64,000 nucleotides of DNA from Streptomyces sp. PTY087I2 (GTDB lineage: Bacteria > Actinomycetota > Actinomycetes > Streptomycetales > Streptomycetaceae): NCBI RefSeq assembly GCF_001687325.1, contig NZ_LZRD01000001.1, positions 310,001 to 374,000 on the forward strand, given 5' to 3'. Positions 1 through 8,188 of this stretch are shown here, piece by piece. Each line of letters opens with the position of its first letter. The stretch's first letter is position 1. The notes under the pieces are model-generated. The model saw nothing but the letters and a program-made list of their open reading frames with translations. It was not told where the DNA came from and did not search any database. The translations under genes were made by a program, and so were the position numbers.

Positions 1-113
1 CACGCGACGCAAGACGAGACGCGCCATGACGGAACTCACAGACACGCAGATCGACCGGATAACCTGAGACCTCAGGTAGGTCAAATGCCACAAAATAGGG
101 GTAAGTCGCAAAT

Positions 114-1139
114 ATGGCACCTGAGCTAGAGCCCGCGCACCGCGCCGTCGAGCCGGACGAGGAAGGTGCGAACCGTCTTATCGACACCACGACCGGGGTC
201 GGGGTAGCTGTCTCCGTGCTGGTCCTCGGGGCACTCCTGATCCAGGGTGGTGCCATCGGCTGGTTGGACCGCCCAGGATTTCGTGCCTGGCAGACGACCT
301 GCGTCGCCATCGCGGTCCAGGCGATGCCGTTCCTCGTGCTGGGCACGCTCATCTCCGGCGCCATCAACGCCTTTGTACCTGCGGAAGCCTTCAGCAAGGC
401 CCTACCTCGGAAACCTCAGCTGGCAGTACCCGTGGCCAGTGCGGCCGGAGTCGTCCTGCCGGGCTGTGAGTGCGCTTCGGTACCCGTGGCCGGAAGCCTC
501 ATCCGGCGCGGCGTCCCGCCCGCCGCGGCCTTCGCCTTTCTCCTGTCCGCTCCAGCCGTGAATCCGATCGTGCTCATCTCCACCGCCATGGCCTTCCCGG
601 GCAGCCCCGAGATGGTGGCTGCGCGGCTGATCGCCTCCCTCGCCGTCTCCATGACCATGGGATGGCTATGGCTTCGGCTCGGCCGCCCGGAGTGGCTCCA
701 ATTGTCGGCAGCAAACCGCGGGCACCGGACAGGGCACAGCCGGTGGTCCGAGTTCCGGCTCGGGTTTCAGCACGACTTCCTCCACGCCGGCGGCTTCCTC
801 GTGCTCGGCGCGATGGCTGCCGCGACCTTCAACACCTCCATGCCACGTTCATGGTTGGAGACGTTCTCCGGCTCGGTATGGCTGTCCGTGCTCTTCCTTT
901 CGGTGCTCGCCATCGTCCTGGCCGTGTGCTCCGAAGCGGACGCATTCGTCGCAGCCTCCCTGACCGGATTCTCACCGACCGCGCGGCTTGCCTTCATGGT
1001 GGTCGGCCCGATGGTCGACGTGAAGCTGGCCGCCCTGCAGGCAGGCACTTTCGGCCGCGCTTTCGCCCTTCGCTTCTCGATGGCCACTGCCGTCGTCGCC
1101 ATCGCCACCAGCACCGTCGTAGGGTGGTGGTTCTTGTGA
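114..1139 (+). CDS. predicted permease, YcgR/DUF318 family
   Basis: This 341-aa polytopic membrane protein has about eight hydrophobic segments and matches the DUF318 predicted permease family (YcgR of Bacillus, YraQ-like). Two pieces look alike in the two halves: a GCECASVPVA motif near residue 117 and a CSEADAFVAASL motif near residue 270. This acidic/cysteine pair is typical of the family. The ATG at 114 follows a purine-rich AGGGGTAAG. It overlaps the next gene by 4 bp (GTGA), so the two are translationally coupled. In Bacillus the equivalent ycgRQ pair is known to be Zur-controlled; here no clear Zur box precedes it, but the zinc importer lies next door. The transported substrate is not visible from the sequence. 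Confidence 0.8.
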   Translation: MAPELEPAHRAVEPDEEGANRLIDTTTGVGVAVSVLVLGALLIQGGAIGWLDRPGFRAWQTTCVAIAVQAMPFLVLGTLISGAINAFVPAEAFSKALPRKPQLAVPVASAAGVVLPGCECASVPVAGSLIRRGVPPAAAFAFLLSAPAVNPIVLISTAMAFPGSPEMVAARLIASLAVSMTMGWLWLRLGRPEWLQLSAANRGHRTGHSRWSEFRLGFQHDFLHAGGFLVLGAMAAATFNTSMPRSWLETFSGSVWLSVLFLSVLAIVLAVCSEADAFVAASLTGFSPTARLAFMVVGPMVDVKLAALQAGTFGRAFALRFSMATAVVAIATSTVVGWWFL

Positions 1140-1915
1140 GGCGCGCGACCCAACCACTCCTGCTTCTACTGACCGGCGTCGGCCTCCTGCGCATCTCGCT
1201 GTTCGACGACATCTATCTGCGCTACGTGAAGGCGGGCCTCCAGCCCTTTCTCGTCATCTCGGGCCTCGTGCTTCTTGCCGCCGGGATGGTCGGCATCGTC
1301 AAGGAGATGCTTCCCGCGCACGTCGGCACCCGATCGACCTCACCGACCGAACATGGCGCCTCGGATGCACTCCCGATGAGCCGTCACTCCGTGGAGCACG
1401 ACCACGGCCATGCCCATAGCCCCCGAGTCGCCTGGTTGCTGCTGCTCCCGACGCTGGCTCTCCTGTTCTTCGCGCCTCCCGCGCTCGGTTCTTACACGGC
1501 GGCCCGCGGCAGCGACAAGGTGGTCGAAGCCCACGGCCGCTTCCGCCCTCTGCCGGAGAGCGGCGATGTCCCGCTCTCCCTCACCGAGTTCACCGCCCGG
1601 GTCCAGCAGGACCGCGGAGGCACCCTCCCCGAGCGCCGTGTCGTCCTGCAAGGGTTCGTCACCCCCCGCGAGGACGGCTCCTGGGACCTGACGCGGCTCT
1701 TGATCGCCTGCTGCGCCGCCGATTCCCAGTCTCTGACAGTGCGCATGCACGGTGTACGACCCCCACCGGCTGACGCATGGGTCCGGGTGACGGGATCCTG
1801 GCACCCGAAGGGCGTCTTCGGCACACCCACTGCCACCGTGGCGTTGGACGTCTCGGATGTACTCCGAATCACCCAGCCCTCCGCCCCGTATATCGACCGG
1901 CCTCCCAGCGACTGA
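1136..1915 (+). CDS. TIGR03943/YcgQ-like permease partner protein
   Basis: This 259-aa protein matches the TIGR03943 (YcgQ/DUF1980) family, which almost always pairs with the DUF318 permease. Two N-terminal membrane helices are followed by a His-rich stretch (HSVEHDHGHAHS), another hydrophobic segment, and a C-terminal extracytoplasmic domain carrying the characteristic IACCAAD cysteine motif. The GTG at 1136 overlaps the stop of the upstream permease, and the same frame stays open upstream without a plausible start. The histidine stretch and the CC motif suggest metal contact. A membrane partner role in metal or cofactor homeostasis is inferred from the family and the zinc-rich neighbourhood. 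Confidence 0.8.
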   Translation: MRRATQPLLLLLTGVGLLRISLFDDIYLRYVKAGLQPFLVISGLVLLAAGMVGIVKEMLPAHVGTRSTSPTEHGASDALPMSRHSVEHDHGHAHSPRVAWLLLLPTLALLFFAPPALGSYTAARGSDKVVEAHGRFRPLPESGDVPLSLTEFTARVQQDRGGTLPERRVVLQGFVTPREDGSWDLTRLLIACCAADSQSLTVRMHGVRPPPADAWVRVTGSWHPKGVFGTPTATVALDVSDVLRITQPSAPYIDRPPSD

Positions 1916-1991
1916 GACTTCACCCCTGAGTGTCGAGTGCAGCGCACCCGTTGCGCCTGAACCGCGCTCTCCGGCACCCGTTGAACCACTC

Positions 1992-2693
1992 CTAGCGGCG
2001 GCGCGGAATCTGCCAGACGTGCTCAATCGCCTCATCAGTGAGAACCGCGTCCGGATGCCCGCTACCGGAAAGCCGCCCATCCTGGAGGAGCAGTACATGG
2101 TCGGCCGCTCTGGCCGCCTGTAGATCATGGGTGGCCTGCACCACCGTGCCCCCGCTCGCCACCACCTCGGCCAGGACGTCCGAGATCAGGCCCTGAGCCG
2201 TCACGTCCAGACCGGTGGTCGGCTCGTCGAGCAGGAGAAGGTCGGCCTCCTGCGCAAGCCCCTGGGCTACCAGCGCACGCTGACGCTGACCACCCGACAG
2301 CTCCCCCAGCTGCCGACGGGAGAGGTCAGCGATGTTCAGCCTTTCCATGCTGGACTCGACAACTGCCCAATCAGCGCTGCTCAACCTGCGCCACGGGCCG
2401 AGGTGGGCCCACCTTCCCATCGCAACCGTTTCCCGCACCGTGAGGGGGAGCACGTCGGAGACCCTGCTCCGCTGGACCACGAAGGCCGCACGCCTGGCCG
2501 AGTGGTGCTCCACCTCTCCGGCCGTGATCTGGTTCACTCCCGCGATCACTCCCAGGAGCGTGGACTTCCCGGAGCCATTGGGCCCGACCACAGCCGTCGT
2601 GGCGAACGCCGGTATCTGCGCGGTCAGTTGCGAAAGGACCCGCCGACCGGGGTATCCGGCGGCGACCCCGGCGAGCACCACTTGTTGACGCAC
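1992..2693 (-). CDS. aztA: zinc ABC transporter ATP-binding protein AztA
   Basis: This 233-aa ABC ATPase has Walker A GPNGSGKST near residue 37, the Q-loop, signature LSGGQRQR near residue 130, and Walker B LLLLDEPT. It resembles ATPases of metal importers (ZnuC/MntB/AztA). It is divergent from the permease gene aztB, and a Zur-like operator lies between them. The GTG start at 2693 is the first in-frame start that keeps the conserved N-terminus. The neighbouring permease, binding lipoprotein and AztD-type proteins give the AztABCD set known from Paracoccus and actinobacteria, so it should energise zinc import. Product family is certain; the azt name rests on context. Confidence 0.87.
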   Translation of the reverse strand: MRQQVVLAGVAAGYPGRRVLSQLTAQIPAFATTAVVGPNGSGKSTLLGVIAGVNQITAGEVEHHSARRAAFVVQRSRVSDVLPLTVRETVAMGRWAHLGPWRRLSSADWAVVESSMERLNIADLSRRQLGELSGGQRQRALVAQGLAQEADLLLLDEPTTGLDVTAQGLISDVLAEVVASGGTVVQATHDLQAARAADHVLLLQDGRLSGSGHPDAVLTDEAIEHVWQIPRRR

Positions 2694-2723
2694 TTCGACT
2701 CATCCCATCACGCTTGTTTGTAG

Positions 2724-2738
2724 TGATAATGATTTTCA
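2724..2738. promoter_or_regulatory. Zur box in the aztA-aztB divergent promoter
   Basis: TGATAATGATTTTCA is a near-perfect 7-1-7 inverted repeat that matches the actinobacterial Zur operator. It lies 18 bp before the aztB ATG and 31 bp before the aztA start, so one repressor dimer could block both promoters. Confidence 0.82.
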
Positions 2739-2755
2739 TTGTAGTGTCCCGCTAC

Positions 2756-3628
2756 ATGGAATGGTTGCTGGGCCCCTTCGAGGTGGCCTTTGTCCAGCGA
2801 GCCCTGTGGGGCGGCATCCTCGTGTCTCTGATCTGCGCTCTTGCCGGAACCTGGGTGGTCCTCCGAGGCATGGCCTTCTTCGGGGACGCCATGTCGCACG
2901 GGATGCTGCCAGGGATCGCGCTCGCCTCCCTCCTCGGAGGGAACCTGCTACTCGGAGCGGCGGTCAGTGCGGCCGTGATGGCCCTCGGCGTCAGCGCTCT
3001 CAGCCGCACCCCACGGCTCTCACAGGACACGAGCATCGGCCTGCTCTTCGTGGGAATGCTGTCGCTCGGGGTCATCATCGTCTCCAGGTCGCAGTCGTTC
3101 GCCGTCGACCTGACCGGGTTCCTCTTCGGCGACGTGCTCGCCGTGCGACCGAGTGACCTTGCCTACCTCGCGATAGCCCTGGTGGCGGCACTGGCAGTCT
3201 CCGCAGTTGGCTACCGGCCCTTCGTCGCTCTCGCTTTCGACGAGCGCAAAGCGCACACGTTGCACATGCGACCACGCGTCGCACACGCGGCCTTGCTCGG
3301 CCTACTCACGCTGGCCATCGTCGCCTCCTTCCACGTTGTGGGGACTCTGCTCGTCTTCGGCCTGCTCATCGCACCTCCCGCAGCGATGCTGCCGTGGGCT
3401 CGACGTATTCCGATGATCATGCTCGGTGCAGGATGCCTCGGGACCACCGCCACCTTTTTCGGGTTGCTGCTCTCGTGGCACCTCCACACGGCTGCCGGAG
3501 CGACGATTGCCGCAACCGCGGTCCTCCAGTTCCTGATCTCCACAGTGGCTTCCGCCCTCCGCGACAGACGCTCCCAGTACGCGCGCCCCGCCTCCCGCCT
3601 AACTCCCCGTACGGAAATGTCCTCATGA
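2756..3628 (+). CDS. aztB: zinc ABC transporter permease AztB
   Basis: This is a 290-aa ABC-3 type metal permease with seven to eight transmembrane segments. The N-terminus MEWLLGPFEVAF and the motif GDAMSHGMLPGIA are typical of ZnuB/AztB/MntC permeases. The ATG at 2756 was chosen because upstream in-frame starts fall inside the Zur box. Its stop overlaps the start of the following lipoprotein gene (ATGA), placing aztB at the head of a four-gene operon aztB-aztD-aztC-aztD. It would form the membrane channel with AztA. Repression by Zur when zinc is sufficient is inferred from the operator. Confidence 0.87.
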   Translation: MEWLLGPFEVAFVQRALWGGILVSLICALAGTWVVLRGMAFFGDAMSHGMLPGIALASLLGGNLLLGAAVSAAVMALGVSALSRTPRLSQDTSIGLLFVGMLSLGVIIVSRSQSFAVDLTGFLFGDVLAVRPSDLAYLAIALVAALAVSAVGYRPFVALAFDERKAHTLHMRPRVAHAALLGLLTLAIVASFHVVGTLLVFGLLIAPPAAMLPWARRIPMIMLGAGCLGTTATFFGLLLSWHLHTAAGATIAATAVLQFLISTVASALRDRRSQYARPASRLTPRTEMSS

Positions 3629-4839
3629 CAACCCTCAGGAAGTCCCGAACCGCCATCGTCCTGCTCGCCGTGCTCGCCGGCGCTGCTCTGCTCTCCGGCT
3701 GCCAAGGTGGTAACGGTGATGCGGCAGACCGAAAGCCCCAGCCCTCAGCCACCCCGCACGGTTATATCGAAGGGGCCGAGGAGGCTGCGGAGCAGCAGTC
3801 TCGCCTCGTGATCGCCGACGCCGGCACCGGCTCGATCCGCACGCTGGATCTCATCACCGGCGACGTCAAGCCGCTCAAACCGGCAACCGGCGTGAAGGCG
3901 ATACGCACCGACGGCCGTTTCGCCTACCTCAGCACCGGAAACGGCACCCGCGTGGTGGACAGCGGCGCATGGATGGTCGACCACGGCGACCATGTTCACT
4001 ACTACCGAGCTGCCATACGTGACGTCGGAACCATTCCGGGAGCCTCACCAAGAGCCATCCACAGCGATCCAGCAGTCACTGCGGTCACCTCATCCAGCGG
4101 CGCGGCCCGACTTCTTGACCGCAAGGTGTCCGAGGGAGGTGCGGTTGGAGACAGCCGCTCCCTTCCCGACGCGGGCTCCGGAGCTGTCGTTCCCTACAAG
4201 GAGCACCTCCTCGTCGCGGGAGCCGGGGCGGCGAACACTTCCGTAGAAGTGCGCGATCGGAAGGGCGCAAGGGTCTCCTCGCTCTCCGAGCAGTGCCCGC
4301 AGCCGCACGGAGAAGCAGTGACGCGCCGAGGCGTGGTGTTCGGCTGCTCGGACGGCGCTCTCCTAGTCAGCGAGAAGAAGGAGACATTCACCGCGGAGAA
4401 GATCCCTTACAACAGCGATGTCGACGCTGGGTACCGCGCGCTGGAGTTCCGCCATCGGCCCGGCAGTACGACCCTGGTGAGCCCGTCCGGCAGGGACGCG
4501 GTGTGGGTGCTCGACGTGACCAAACGCTCGTGGAAGCGCATCAATACGGGTCCCGTCATATCGGCCAACACGGCAGGAGAGGGCTCGCCCCTGCTGGCGC
4601 TCGGTAAGGACGGCGTCCTCGCCGCCTACGACATCTCCACGGGCAAGCGGACCGCCGACAAGCGGGTGCTCACCACACCGCTCGATTCCTCGTCCATACA
4701 GGTGGACACGAGCCGTGCGTACATCAACGACGCCGCTTCGCGGAAGGTCTACGAGGTCGACTACAACGACCAGCTCCGCATGGCTCGGACCTTCAAACTC
4801 GACCTCTCCCCCACACACATGGTGGAGACCGGCCGATGA
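3625..4839 (+). CDS. aztD: AztD-like zinc metallochaperone lipoprotein (copy 1)
   Basis: This 404-aa exported lipoprotein has an N-terminal hydrophobic stretch ending in a lipobox (LLSGC, Cys near residue 27). The remainder is built of repeated beta-propeller-like blades (IADAGTGSIRTLDLITG, VVDSGAWMVDHGDHVHYY and others), as in AztD, the periplasmic zinc chaperone that hands zinc to AztC. The motif HGDHVHYY near residue 120 is a good candidate metal site. Start and stop overlap both neighbours (ATGA at each end), so it is tightly coupled to aztB and aztC. A second AztD-like gene follows aztC. Confidence 0.82.
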   Translation: MTTLRKSRTAIVLLAVLAGAALLSGCQGGNGDAADRKPQPSATPHGYIEGAEEAAEQQSRLVIADAGTGSIRTLDLITGDVKPLKPATGVKAIRTDGRFAYLSTGNGTRVVDSGAWMVDHGDHVHYYRAAIRDVGTIPGASPRAIHSDPAVTAVTSSSGAARLLDRKVSEGGAVGDSRSLPDAGSGAVVPYKEHLLVAGAGAANTSVEVRDRKGARVSSLSEQCPQPHGEAVTRRGVVFGCSDGALLVSEKKETFTAEKIPYNSDVDAGYRALEFRHRPGSTTLVSPSGRDAVWVLDVTKRSWKRINTGPVISANTAGEGSPLLALGKDGVLAAYDISTGKRTADKRVLTTPLDSSSIQVDTSRAYINDAASRKVYEVDYNDQLRMARTFKLDLSPTHMVETGR

Positions 4840-5789
4840 CCGCCCGCACAGGATTCCGCCCGAGCCGCTCTCCCCTGGCACTCATATCTCTCCTGGTCTC
4901 CCTCGCCTGCCTGTCCGTAACACTGGTCGGCTGCTCCACAAATGGTCAGGGGCGCCCCACTGTGGTCGTCACCACCAACATCCTGGGTGACATCACACGC
5001 AATATCGTCGGCGACGAGGCCGATGTCACGGTGCTCATGAAAGCCAACGCCGACCCGCACTCCTTCGGCATCTCCGCCCCGCAGGCCGCAGCCATCGAAC
5101 AGGCCGACCTCGTCGTCTACAACGGTCTCGGCCTGGAGGAGAACGTACTGCGCCATGTGGAGGCCGCGAGGGAATCCGGCGTCCCCACTCTGGCCGTCGG
5201 AGACTCCGTCGCCCCCATCACCTACGTAGCCGGCGAGTCGGCAGACGAGCCCGACCCTCACTTCTGGACAGACCCCAAGAGGGTCTCGGACGCCGTGGAG
5301 CTCATCGCCGAAGACCTCATCGAGCACGTGAAGGGGGCCGACAGGTCAGCGATCGAGCGGAACGCCTCCGCCTACGGTGCGAAGGTTTCCGAACTCACCC
5401 GGTGGATGCGGGAGCGCTTCGATGCGATCCCCGCTGAAAGCCGCCAACTGGTGACCAACCACCACGTGTTCGGATACCTGGCACAGCGCTTCGACTTCCG
5501 AGTGGTCGGCGCTGTGATTCCCAGCGGGACGACTCTTGCCTCACCCAGCGCCTCAGACCTCAAGTCCCTGGCCGGCGCGATCGAGAAGGCGAACGTCAAG
5601 GCCATCTTCGCAGACTCCTCTCAGCCGGACCGGCTCGCCCACGTACTCAAGAACGAGAGCGGGATCGACGTACGCGTCATGAAGCTGTTCTCGGAGTCTC
5701 TTACGGCCGAAGGCAAAGGTGCGGCCACCTACCTGGAAATGATGCGCGCCAACACCACCGCCATCGCTGAGGGCCTCAACCCCCGATAG
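4836..5789 (+). CDS. aztC: zinc ABC transporter substrate-binding lipoprotein AztC
   Basis: This 317-aa cluster A-I metal-binding protein is preceded by a lipoprotein signal (LVGC, Cys near residue 33). The three expected histidine ligands are visible: NADPHSFGIS, DPHFWTDP and TNHHVFGY. An acidic residue late in the protein (FADSSQ region) would be the fourth ligand. There is no long His-rich loop as found in ZnuA, which fits the AztC subtype that depends on AztD. It is coupled to the upstream AztD-like gene by an ATGA overlap. The role is extracytoplasmic zinc capture for AztAB. Confidence 0.88.
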   Translation: MTARTGFRPSRSPLALISLLVSLACLSVTLVGCSTNGQGRPTVVVTTNILGDITRNIVGDEADVTVLMKANADPHSFGISAPQAAAIEQADLVVYNGLGLEENVLRHVEAARESGVPTLAVGDSVAPITYVAGESADEPDPHFWTDPKRVSDAVELIAEDLIEHVKGADRSAIERNASAYGAKVSELTRWMRERFDAIPAESRQLVTNHHVFGYLAQRFDFRVVGAVIPSGTTLASPSASDLKSLAGAIEKANVKAIFADSSQPDRLAHVLKNESGIDVRVMKLFSESLTAEGKGAATYLEMMRANTTAIAEGLNPR

Positions 5790-5839
5790 ACGTGCTGCCG
5801 CCGCTCTTGAGCGGCAGCTTGGAAAGGAAAGATCCTGTA

Positions 5840-7033
5840 ATGAAGCATGGAGTACGCTCCCGGGCGACCGCAGCGACCACGGTCCTGCTGGTGGCATCCG
5901 TCGCGCTCACCGCATGCGGTGGCGACAAGGGATCCCCCACCGCAGAGAAGCCGAGGACCGCGTCCGACGCACCCGCCGCACTGGTCAAGGACCCGCTCGT
6001 GACCACCTACGACGGCGGTCTGTACGTACTCGACGGCTCGACGTTGAAGGTCACGAAGGACATACCCCTGGAGGGGTTCAACCGCGTCAACCCGGCCGGC
6101 GACGACCGCCACGTCATGGTCTCGACCGCTACGGGCTTCCGCGTCATGGACGCGGCGGGCCAGAAGCTGACCGACGTAGAGTTCGCGGGCAGCAAGCCCG
6201 GCCACGTCGTACGCCACGCCGGCAAGACCATCCTCTTCTCCGACGGTACCGGCGAGGTCACGATCTTCGACCCTGCCGATCTCGGCGCGGCCAAGCCCGA
6301 CAGCGAGAAGTACACCTCAGCCGAGCCGCACCACGGCGTTGCGATCGAGCTGGCGAATGGCGAGCTGGTGACCACGCTTGGCACGGAGGAGAAGCGTGTC
6401 GGCATCATGGTCCTGGACAAGGACCGCAAGGAGATCACGCGCAGCGAAGAATGCCCCGGCGTTCACGGCGAGGCCACAGCGAAGAACGAGGCCGTAGTGA
6501 TCGGCTGCGAGGACGGCGTCCTGATCTACAAGGACGGAAAGATCAAGAAGGTGAAGAGCCCCGGCGAGTACGGCAGGATCGGCAACCAGGCCGGATCCGA
6601 CGCGTCGCATGTTGTTCTCGGCGACTTCAAGAAGGACCCGGACGCCGAACTGGAGCGGCCGGAGCAGGTCTCGCTGATCGACACGGAGACGGGCAAGATG
6701 CGCCTCGTCGACATCGGCACCAGCTACACCTTCCGCTCCTTGTCTCGCGGACCGCACGGCGAGGCCCTTGTACTGGGGACCGACGGCAAGATCCATGTCA
6801 TCGATCCGCTCTCCGGCAAGGTGACCAAGCAGATCCCTGCCCTTGGTTCCTGGCAGGAGCCGCTCGACTGGCAGCAGTCTCGCCCGAGCCTGTTCGTGCG
6901 TGACCACACTGCTTACGTCTCCGACCCCGGTGCGAAGAAGATCCTGGCCATCGATCTGGAGACCGGGAAGCAGACCGCCTCGACGGATCTGCCGAAGGCG
7001 CCCAACGAGCTGAGTGGCGTCAAGAAGCACTGA
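5840..7033 (+). CDS. aztD: AztD-like zinc metallochaperone lipoprotein (copy 2)
   Basis: This 397-aa lipoprotein (lipobox VALTAC near residue 25) has a beta-propeller-like body related to the AztD-like protein two genes upstream. Shared elements include the IDTETG/IDLETGK blade repeats, CPGVHGEA versus CPQPHGEA, and VIGCEDGVLIY versus VFGCSDGALLV. A candidate metal motif is EPHHGVAIE. The ATG at 5840 follows GGAAAGGAAAG with good spacing. The 48-bp perfect palindrome just after the stop should terminate the operon. Two AztD paralogues flanking one AztC is unusual and may indicate specialised zinc donors. Confidence 0.8.
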   Translation: MKHGVRSRATAATTVLLVASVALTACGGDKGSPTAEKPRTASDAPAALVKDPLVTTYDGGLYVLDGSTLKVTKDIPLEGFNRVNPAGDDRHVMVSTATGFRVMDAAGQKLTDVEFAGSKPGHVVRHAGKTILFSDGTGEVTIFDPADLGAAKPDSEKYTSAEPHHGVAIELANGELVTTLGTEEKRVGIMVLDKDRKEITRSEECPGVHGEATAKNEAVVIGCEDGVLIYKDGKIKKVKSPGEYGRIGNQAGSDASHVVLGDFKKDPDAELERPEQVSLIDTETGKMRLVDIGTSYTFRSLSRGPHGEALVLGTDGKIHVIDPLSGKVTKQIPALGSWQEPLDWQQSRPSLFVRDHTAYVSDPGAKKILAIDLETGKQTASTDLPKAPNELSGVKKH

Positions 7034-7056
7034 CCGCTCAAGCGGCCGCACGAATA

Positions 7057-7104
7057 ATGGGGAGGGGCGTGTCAACCTGATCAGGTTGACACGCCCCTCC
7101 CCAT
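7057..7104. terminator. perfect 48-bp palindrome, bidirectional terminator
   Basis: Two 24-base arms (ATGGGGAGGGGCGTGTCAAC... and its exact complement) meet with no unpaired loop bases. The element sits between the convergent azt operon and rpsN and can act in both directions. Confidence 0.8.
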
Positions 7105-7131
7105 GTCACAGCTTCCCCCGGTGAGCGGCAC

Positions 7132-7437
7132 TCACCAGGACGACTTGGTCACCCCGGGGAGGAACCCTGCGTGGGCCTGCTCACGCACACGGACACGCGA
7201 GAGTCCGAACTTGCGCAGGTGGCCCCGAGGGCGGCCGTCCACGCTGTCCCTGTTCCGCACACGCGTGGCGCTTGCGTTACGCGGCTGACGCCTCAGCTCC
7301 TCGACCGCAGCGACCCTTTCCCCTTCCGGGGTGCCGGGACGGCGGATGATTTCCTTCAGCTCAGCGCGACGGGCCGCGTACCGCTCGACTGTGGCCTTGC
7401 GCTTCTCGTTCTGCGCGATCTTGCTCTTCTTCGCCAT
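7132..7437 (-). CDS. rpsN: 30S ribosomal protein S14, zinc-independent paralogue
   Basis: This 101-aa S14 is of the long, cysteine-free (C-) form. It starts [13 protein letters not shown] and ends [28 protein letters not shown], with no CxxC zinc ribbon. C- paralogues of this kind replace the zinc-binding S14 when zinc is scarce. Its start overlaps the stop of rpmB (TGATG), so the two form an operon transcribed away from the Zur-like box at 7716. Confidence 0.95.
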   Translation of the reverse strand: MAKKSKIAQNEKRKATVERYAARRAELKEIIRRPGTPEGERVAAVEELRRQPRNASATRVRNRDSVDGRPRGHLRKFGLSRVRVREQAHAGFLPGVTKSSW

Positions 7438-7673
7438 CAGACCTTTCCTCCCCGAGCGCGGATGCGCGCGACCGCGGCTTCGATGCCGATGTTGTCGATG
7501 GTCTTGATGGCCTTGGCGCTCAATGTCAGACGAACGTGGCGCCCCTCAGCGGGGAGCCAGTAGCGCTTGCGCTGAATGTTCGGATCGAACCGGCGTGAGC
7601 TACGCCGGTGCGAGTGGGAGATGTTGTTGCCGAAGCCCGGCTGTGCGCCGGTCAGTTGGCAGTGGGCGGACAC
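7437..7673 (-). CDS. rpmB: 50S ribosomal protein L28, zinc-independent paralogue
   Basis: This 78-aa L28 starts [20 protein letters not shown]. The zinc-binding type has CxxC at the start and a second cysteine pair; only one cysteine remains here, so this is the C- form. The GTG start at 7673 has AGGCAGG upstream. It is divergent from rpmG and coupled to rpsN. A Zur-like operator lies 43 bp upstream, which predicts induction under zinc starvation. Confidence 0.94.
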   Translation of the reverse strand: MSAHCQLTGAQPGFGNNISHSHRRSSRRFDPNIQRKRYWLPAEGRHVRLTLSAKAIKTIDNIGIEAAVARIRARGGKV

Positions 7674-7715
7674 GGTGTTACCTGCCTCTCATGAGCATGG
7701 CCCCATTCTTGAACA

Positions 7716-7730
7716 TGGAAACCATTCCCA
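7716..7730. promoter_or_regulatory. Zur-like box between rpmB and rpmG
   Basis: TGGAAACCATTCCCA is an inverted repeat (TGGAAA/TTCCCA) that fits the Zur operator less well than the others here. Its position 13 bp before the rpmG ATG and 43 bp before the rpmB GTG, between zinc-independent ribosomal protein genes, supports it. Confidence 0.65.
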
Positions 7731-7742
7731 TATACTAGCCTC

Positions 7743-7907
7743 ATGGCTCGCAACGAGGTACGCCCGATCATCAAGCTCCGCTCCACGGCGGGCACCGGTT
7801 ACACCTACGTGACCCGCAAGAACCGACGGAACAACCCGGACAGGCTCGTCCTGCGGAAGTACGACCCGATGGTCCGCCGACACGTGGACTTCCGCGAAGA
7901 GCGCTGA
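7743..7907 (+). CDS. rpmG: 50S ribosomal protein L33, zinc-independent paralogue
   Basis: This is a 54-aa protein ([20 protein letters not shown] ...) with the L33 core [20 protein letters not shown]. It has no cysteine at all, whereas the zinc form has two CxxC pairs. It heads a run rpmG-rpmE-COG0523-rpsR on the plus strand, and the Zur-like box sits directly upstream. Confidence 0.94.
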   Translation: MARNEVRPIIKLRSTAGTGYTYVTRKNRRNNPDRLVLRKYDPMVRRHVDFREER

Positions 7908-7933
7908 CCCGCCCAGACACCTAGGACACCCCC

Positions 7934-8188
7934 ATGAAGCCCGCAATCCACCCCTCCTACGGCCCCGTCGTCTTCCGCGACAAGGCCGCCGACTTCGCGT
8001 TCCTGACCCGCTCGACCATGACCAGCGACCGCACCGTCACCTGGGAGGACGGCAACACCTACCCGGTGGTCGACGTGGAGATCTCCTCCGCGAGCCACCC
8101 CTTCTACACGGGCACCGCCCGCGTCCTGGACACCGCCGGACGCGTCGAGCGCTTCGAGCGCCGCTACGGCCCCCGAGCGGATCGGTGA
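7934..8188 (+). CDS. rpmE2: 50S ribosomal protein L31, type B (zinc-independent)
   Basis: This 84-aa L31 type B starts [20 protein letters not shown] and includes the conserved [10 protein letters not shown]. It lacks the CxxC of type A L31. The stop overlaps the start of the COG0523 gene (TGATG), 26 bp after rpmG ends, indicating one transcript. In Streptomyces and other bacteria this paralogue is made when Zur is released. Confidence 0.95.
   Translation: MKPAIHPSYGPVVFRDKAADFAFLTRSTMTSDRTVTWEDGNTYPVVDVEISSASHPFYTGTARVLDTAGRVERFERRYGPRADR

Noticed and set aside
62-77. Palindrome ACCTGAG-AC-CTCAGGT before the first permease
   Set aside because: It does not match the Zur consensus and is short enough to arise by chance. 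No second copy was seen.
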